Part shown: positions 58,500 to 64,000 of the stretch, piece by piece
How the letters are laid out: the number at the start of each line of letters is the position of its first letter
Numbering within the stretch: position 1 is the first letter of the stretch
Assembly (NCBI GenBank): GCA_022225965.2
Contig: JAKJXP020000091.1
Coordinates: 62,001-126,000 of the forward strand
DNA length: 64,000 nucleotides
Direction: 5' to 3'
From: Diatrype stigma
Taxonomy: Eukaryota > Ascomycota > Sordariomycetes > Xylariales > Diatrypaceae
The notes under the pieces: model-generated
The model's database searches: none
What the model saw: only the letters and a program-made list of their open reading frames with translations
Told to the model about the DNA's origin: nothing
Program-made: the position numbers and the translations under genes

Positions 58500-59246
58500 T
58501 TTGGTAGACTGATTCTTGTTGATTACTTGTTACAGTGTTGATCTTAACCTAACAAATGTACAACGACGAAGCTTGGAGACCAAGAAAGCCTGAATTGCTT
58601 CAGGAAGACTGTGAATGTATACACAGAGAACGAGCTGACAAATGTCCACTTGAGGGCGATTTTTTCGGCAAAGTGATAAGGGGTTCAATCCCTCCTACGC
58701 GACACGCCGGCGCCGACGCCAATCTACGGGGAGAGGTTCGGGTACGCATGCACGCAGCCCGCATGAATGGTCCGAGTGCTCCTCTGGACTCAGGATCACT
58801 TGACACATCATTGGAATCCCGATGACCCTAATCGACATCGCTTGTGGTATCATGTGAAGCTCTCAGCGGTGCTGCAGTGTTGATGATCCTCTCACATTGC
58901 TGATCCATTGTCATGAGAGGAGCTCCTCCCGCTGACGCTAGTCCCTTGCAGCAGCAGCTCCTCCACCACCACCTCCTCCACGGTTTGGTATCATCGGGGC
59001 GACGGAGCCGATCCGTATCGGCTCCACCGGATCCGACCTTCCCTAACGAGGTTTAGTTATCGGTTCTCGGTAAACTCATGGGTCTCCCGAGATTGGCCTA
59101 GTCATTTCGATCATTAGACCGGAGGTGGGCTTCAATGGCTACCGGGCTATCAATGCTCGGGACTACCAGTAAAATGAGTCGAGCATTGAGGATTGTTCTC
59201 ATGACGCATTGTTGAAAGGCAGGATAGTTCGAGGGAGGTAGACAAA
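58500..59246. promoter_or_regulatory. Divergent promoter region
   Basis: It lies between the starts of GST copy B (minus) and the reductase (plus), 747 bp. It contains a CTCC/CCACC-rich stretch near 58920-58985 and no supported gene. A tRNA T-arm-like GGGGTTCAATCCC at 58680 has no cloverleaf around it. Confidence 0.45.
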
Positions 59247-60375
59247 ATGACGATCTCGTAAGTTATTCTCACTCTCGACCACACAGTAACCCTAAAGTTG
59301 ATGCGATGTAGCCATGTATTAGTGACAGGGGCCACGGGACTTGTTGGATCGCACGTGGTAGACAACTTGTTGAAGAGGGGCATCAAGGTCCGGGCTGTCG
59401 CTCGGTCGAAACAGAAGGCAGACCTTTTCGCAGCCGCGAGACCCGAATTCGCCTCTCAACTGAGCTTCTTCTTTATAGATGATCTCAACACCCCTGACGT
59501 CTTCGTAGATGCCGTTAAAGGTATCGATGGGGTGATCCATGTTGCTAGTGTGAGTTTCCGTGAGTGTTCTGCGTGTATGGGGTTGCTCAAGCTCACCATG
59601 CATCATTCACTACAAGCCCCTGAAATATGACGTGGAAAGTTACGAGAAGGACCTCATACTTCCAGCAATACAGGGCGTCCGCTCCGTGATGGAAGCTAGT
59701 CAGGAGTCAGACGTTAAGCGGGTGGTCCTCACTTCATCCTTTGGTGCTGTATTGGATATGGGCAGAGAAGAGAGCCTCCCCTGGACCTACTCAACCAAGG
59801 ACTGGAATCCAATCACATTTGAGGAGGCTTCATCTCCCACTGCTACCCCCCAGGACGCCTATCGAGGGTCCAAAACCATGGCTGAGCAAGAGGCCTGGAA
59901 GTTCGTTGAGGAAAAGAAGCCACAATTCGACCTCGTCACCCTGTGCCCATCTATGGTCTTCGGGCCCCTGGCTGATGCTCCGTCGTCGATTCAGGAGCTC
60001 AATGAATCCAACCGGCTGTTGTGGAGAGTAGCTTCAGGCGGCCCGTCGGAGCCACTGCCGCCTTGTCGTTTCAATTTCTGGATAGACGTTAGGGACATCG
60101 CTGAGATTCATGTGCAGTCGCTGCTGAATGAAGCCTGTGGTGGGAAACGATATGTGCCGGTTGCGCCGGAGCCGTTCACTTACCAGAAGGCCTCGGAGAT
60201 CATGAACGATGCGTTCCCATCTCTGCATGGCAAGATATCATCTGGAACACAGGAGGTCAAGACGCATATAAAGGCTAATGTAGATCCAGTGGCAAGGGAC
60301 TTCCCCGGTCTGAAGTTCAAGACTTTCAAGGAGACGGTTGTTGATTTCACGACCCAAGTTGTTGCTTTTGCCTAG
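59247..60375 (+). CDS. NAD(P)-dependent extended-SDR reductase (DFR/GRE2-like)
   Basis: It reduces an aldehyde or ketone with NADPH. Exons are 59247-59257 (MTI + TC), 59312-59549 and 59617-60375; 335 residues. The cofactor motif VLVTGATGLVGSHVV is near the N-terminus, with basic residues (VARSKQK) that favour NADPH. The catalytic triad is VVLTSSFGAV (Ser about 124) and AYRGSK (Y165, K169). CPSMVFGPLADAP and the FNFWIDVRDIAEIHV block are typical of dihydroflavonol-4-reductase and yeast GRE2 relatives. The 11-nt first exon is needed because the second lacks a Met before the Rossmann strand. The physiological substrate is unknown; relatives accept methylglyoxal and many ketones. Confidence 0.86.
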
Positions 60376-60668
60376 ATATAAGCGAGATACACCTAATTAA
60401 ACATTCGAACACTTATAATGTGATCCTGTGGACATCGGTTTGAATGAATCAAGTACGTTTGGTGGAACGATGTGCACAGTTGTTTAGCAGCCCTCTATAG
60501 ACGCAAAGTCCGTGCGCCACATCGAAATGGATCGCCCTTCAGCGGCTGATATCTATTTCACACAGACCATTCACCACATTGGCTGTGCATCCTTACATAA
60601 GAATCACTGCTGCAATCAAGTCCTTGGGATTGGTCAAGAATATCATTGATATATATATGACTCCTCGC
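60376..60668. other. Convergent intergenic region
   Basis: 3' ends of the reductase (plus) and aldolase (minus). No gene is seen. Confidence 0.5.
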
Positions 60669-61695
60669 TCAAAGGATCTTTTCCAATTGAACCATCCCCC
60701 GCAACAGAACATCCTTTTCCCCTGAGAACGCACTGCTCTGCACGGGGTTCAGCGGCCTCCTACTCCTCCCGCCTCCATAGCCATAATATCGATCTAGTGC
60801 CGCCTTCAAGCCGGACACCCCCAGCCTCACCAGGACCCAGTCCATGTCGCTCAGCTTCGTCTGCAGGTCCTGCGCACCCGCGAGATCTCCCGCATCATAG
60901 CGTACCAGCAGCTCGACGTGGATCTTGGGTGTGAAGTTGACCGCGGCGCCGATCAGGCCGTTCGACCCGGCCACCAGGCCGTGCAGGAAGAACTCCGACT
61001 TGCCGGCCAGCGCAGCGAACGGCGCCGTGATGCGCTTGTCGTGCGCCACGCGGTGCAGCTTGCCCAGGTTGCCGCACGTCAACTTGCACCCCACGATCTT
61101 GTTGGGGTTCGCGGCCGCCAGGGTCGCGATCAGGTCCGAGTCCAGGTCTATCCCGCCCGTCACGGCGGGAAAGTTGTACAACAGGGTGGGGATGGGAGAC
61201 GCGGTGGCCACGTCGGTGAAGAACTTTTGGATGGTGGGGGGTTGCATTGCTCCGACTGTTCATTCACACGAGGCAGTAGATTTGTGGGATATGGTCAGTC
61301 CGCGGGACCTCTATATCTAAATAGAGGTGGGTTGAAGACTTACCCCAGTAGCTTGGGCTCAGAACGAGAGCATAGTCAGCTCCGGAACTTTGAGCTTCCT
61401 GACAAAGCTGGATCGTCTCCCGTGTGCTTGGCGCACCGCAGCCCGCGATTATGACCGCACCCGGCTTCCCCTTTTCCTTCAGGACAGCCGATGCAGTGGC
61501 TATCACCTCTTTCCTCTCGGAATGGAGCAGATGTGGCGCCTCTCCATTCGAGCCCTGAATTACCAGGCCGGCAACACCGGCTTCAGCAAGCCGTGTGACA
61601 TGGACCTTAAGTGTTTCGAGATCTAGGGTCTCATCTTCATGGAAGAAAGCTACCACCGGTGTATACACACCCCGAGGGGGGCAAATAGGGGCCAT
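60669..61695 (-). CDS. DHDPS/HOGA-family class I aldolase
   Basis: A (beta/alpha)8 aldolase that forms a Schiff base with pyruvate-like substrates. Exons are 61695-61344 and 61249-60669; 310 residues. It shows GLVIQGSNGEAPHL, Tyr142 in LLYNFPAVTGG, and the Schiff-base Lys173 in VGCKLTCGN. The segment RLGVSGLKAALDRYYGYGGGRSRRPL resembles the end of human 4-hydroxy-2-oxoglutarate aldolase (HOGA1), as do VQGSNGE and SPIP. Fungi make lysine through aminoadipate, so a real dihydrodipicolinate synthase is not expected. HOGA-type cleavage of 4-hydroxy-2-oxoglutarate to pyruvate and glyoxylate, or a sugar-acid aldolase such as the D-galacturonate pathway enzyme, are the main options. It is divergent with an aminotransferase. 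Confidence 0.87.
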
Positions 61696-62184
61696 GGCTT
61701 TTAGTTATGGTGATAGATGCTTCGACGTGTCTGGGACAATTCGTTGGCATAACATGTCTTGTTCTTATTCTAAACCCCCCTTTAAACCACAGTGAAAGCG
61801 TTATAAAAGACACGGGGCTTTGGTAGTCACCCGGGGTTGCCTGGCCCTTGCCTGGCCCACGCATGCTATCTCATTGGACTATTTGGTAGTATGGAAGTGG
61901 ATGTTAGTGAGCTCCACCCGCTGAGACTACGGATTACTATATGTCTCGGCAACATTTGGAGGAGCCGATATAGGAAGATCGATCCTTGGGTCAAAGCTTG
62001 AGTTTGAGGAGATATTACGTTTGCATTGGTTTTGATGGTTGTTGTTCGAATGCTGCGCATTGATAGTAGTCATCCCCTACTGTCTACATAGGTATACAGT
62101 AATTTGATCGTGGGAATCATATCAGGGGTTGATTGGTCTACGAACATCTCCCAGTATCAATAAGCTCTCGACACCCCCCTCACC
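61696..62184. promoter_or_regulatory. Divergent promoter of aldolase and aminotransferase
   Basis: A 489-bp gap separates the two start codons, so both genes may be controlled from shared elements. I found no operator I can name. The gap has CTCCACCCGCTGAG and CCCGGGGT words but nothing palindromic enough to call. Confidence 0.5.
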
Positions 62185-63538
62185 ATGGGCTCTTCAACAC
62201 CAAGTTCGATTTTCGAGCATGCGGAGTTCATCCCGCCTGATGCCATTTTCGATGTGACGAGAAGATTCCTCGGTGATTCATATCCGAACAAGGTCAATCT
62301 TGGTCAGGGAACTTACCGTGATGAGAAGGGCCAACCTTGGGTGCTGCCATCTGTTCGCATGGCAAAGACTGAACTTGGAGAGTGCGGCCATGAGTACCTA
62401 CCTATTGCTGGCCTGAAATCATTCCGCGATGCAGCTGTGAAACTAGCGTTCAAGGGAACGAAGGCCTTCGACGAGGAACGAGTGAGTGCAACGATTGCAG
62501 AACTATCAGAGGTTTCGCTAACGGGAATGCAGATCGCCTCATGCCAATCACTGTCAGGCACAGGCGCGCTGCTACTTGCTGGTCTTGCCTTGAAAAGGGC
62601 CAATGCCGGGATCACCAAGGTGTTTATTACAGAACCGACGTGGTCGAACCATGCACTCCTATTCAGCTCTCTAGGCTTTGAAGTCAAGACGATACCTTAC
62701 TACAAAGATGGCGCTTTTGACTTTGAGAGCTACATAGCCGGCCTCAGAGAAGCCGACTCCAGCTCGGCCGTAGTCCTTCACGCGTGCGCCCACAACCCGA
62801 CAGGTTGCGACCCGACGCGCGAGCAGTGGAAGGACATCGCGCGACTCGTGCAGGAAAGGGGGATATTCCCCATCTTCGACTCGGCGTACCTGGGCTTCAA
62901 CTCCGGCTCGGTCGACGAGGACGCGTGGGCCATCCGCTACTTCGTCGAGGACCTGAAGCTGGAGGCGTCCGTCTGCCTCTCGTTCGCGAAGAGCATGGGG
63001 CTCTACGGCGAGCGGGTCGGCCTCGTATCTTACGTCACGCAGACGGCTGCGACGGCGCGCGCCATGTCCTCGATCCTGGAGAACGTGCAGCGCGCTACGA
63101 TTTCGAACCCGCCTGCTTACGGGGCTAGAATCGCGGCGGCCGTGCTAGGCACGCCTGCGATCGCGGAACAATGGGCGAAAGATCTCGTCGCCATGTCCAG
63201 TCGCATCAAAGCAATGCGACACAGATTATATGATGAGTTGTTCAAGCTCCAGACACCTGGAAGCTGGGTGCATCTCATCAAACAGACTGGCATGTTTGGG
63301 TACACGGGGATAAGCCCAGCGCAGGTTGCGTATCTCGAAAGTGAGTGAGCGAGTCCATACTGATGCTCATGCATGCAGCACCATTTCTTCTTCGCACCGC
63401 CTACTAATGCCCCCTACAGAAAACCACCATGTCTACATGGCGGATACGTCGAGGATCTCTATAGCGGGTCTCAATGAGGGCAACGTCCAATACTTTGCCA
63501 AGGCTTTGGATGATGCTGTGAGGACAGTGACGGGTTAG
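62185..63538 (+). CDS. Aspartate aminotransferase-like PLP enzyme
   Basis: A fold-type I aminotransferase, exchanging amino groups between aspartate/glutamate-like acids and 2-oxoacids. Exons are 62185-63340 and 63420-63538; 424 residues. Marks are NLGQGTYRDEKGQPWVLPSV, EYLPIAGLKSFRDA, SLSGTGALLLA (phosphate-side), ACAHNPTGCDP (Asn of PLP), FDSAYLGFNSG with Asp232, and the PLP Lys269 in SFAKSMGLYGERVG. The C-terminal exon has the substrate Arg in DTSRISIAGLN. No presequence is seen, and the end is not a peroxisomal SKL, so a cytosolic enzyme is likely. It is divergent from the aldolase, which suggests a common pathway. The length fits the family. Confidence 0.9.
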
Positions 63539-64000
63539 ACTATTGGACAACAGGGGCTGTGAGTGCGTAGACTAGTACCTGGTATTGGATCTGCGGAATG
63601 CGCTCCTCCAGCTTGGTAGTCACTCGTGACAACAATCAAGCCTATTGAATCACTCGATTTGCCATTCCAACGTTGCTAGATTCTCCTCCCAGTGTACAAT
63701 GTATGCGGTGTTGGTGCTCCGCGGAGGAGGCGAGGGCGGAAGACTGAGTGGAGCTCCGATGAGTGTCCACTTCGTCTATATAAGTGGTGAGTAGTGAGAG
63801 GTAGTGATGCGGCGCTCTTATCTTGATGTTCCGCGTATGGCGCTTGTGGAGGCGGGGAATCGTGCATATAGATTCCGGATCGGATATATAGTGATTTACC
63901 GATCATTTGTCGATGTTAGCTTTATGTTTGAGGGCCGCTAGGAGGAGCATGCCGAACGGCCTCCTAGCGGCTCATCACGCAAGATGGCGGTAATTCAGGG
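63539..64000. other. Right end of window, no gene seen
   Basis: This is the 3' region of the aminotransferase. Near 63930-63970 an inverted word GGCCGCTAGGAGG ... CCTCCTAGCGGC can form a hairpin. No gene is supported. Confidence 0.45.

Noticed and set aside
58660..58720. Possible tRNA from a GGGGTTCAATCCC word
   Set aside because: No acceptor, D or anticodon stem can be folded around it.
60669..61695. Lysine-biosynthesis dihydrodipicolinate synthase
   Set aside because: Fungi use the aminoadipate route, and the C-terminal segment resembles HOGA1 more than bacterial DapA.
1..64000. CRISPR arrays, rRNA, bacterial operon signals
   Set aside because: None present; the window is fungal nuclear DNA with spliceosomal introns.

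Overview
The window is nuclear DNA of a filamentous ascomycete (Pezizomycotina). The evidence is: short introns of about 50-130 nt with GTRNGT donors and CTAAC-like branch sites; a CFEM/Pth11-type receptor; a NACHT-ankyrin NLR with an alpha/beta-hydrolase head; a fungal-specific C2H2 transcription factor; a secreted lipoxygenase; and an A+T-rich island that looks RIP-mutated. I could not narrow it below class level from sequence alone. Exon structures below were derived by hand from splice signals and reading phase.

0-11 kb: a RIP-like relic (1-720) lies next to a secreted alpha/beta hydrolase that lacks its 3' exon(s). Then come an intron-containing tRNA-Arg(UCU), the mitochondrial calcium uniporter MCU (which seems to need a one-nucleotide exon at its selectivity filter), a broken SRPK-like kinase, and a secreted lipoxygenase.

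11-25 kb: a long empty stretch, an intronless secreted GH42 beta-galactosidase, a RUS/DUF647 protein, cytochrome c heme lyase and mevalonate diphosphate decarboxylase. Apart from GH42 these are housekeeping genes.

25-42 kb: an NLR-type gene (hydrolase, NACHT and seven nearly identical ankyrin repeats), a CFEM-GPCR, a GNAT acetyltransferase, a gene-poor 3.3 kb, and a 1252-residue disordered Pro/Ser-rich protein.

42-64 kb: mainly metabolic genes. These are an eEF1B-gamma-type GST, a beta-hydroxyacid dehydrogenase, an ACS-family MFS transporter, a 2-oxoglutarate/Fe(II) dioxygenase, a C2H2 regulator, a second GST of the same type, an NAD(P)H reductase, and a divergent pair of a HOGA/DHDPS-type aldolase and an aspartate-aminotransferase-like enzyme. 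No polyketide synthase, NRPS or terpene synthase is visible, so these may form a small catabolic or tailoring cluster, or may simply be neighbours. A 1315-bp non-autonomous DNA transposon with 53-bp perfect terminal inverted repeats and a 9-bp target duplication (Mutator-like) sits between the dioxygenase and the regulator.
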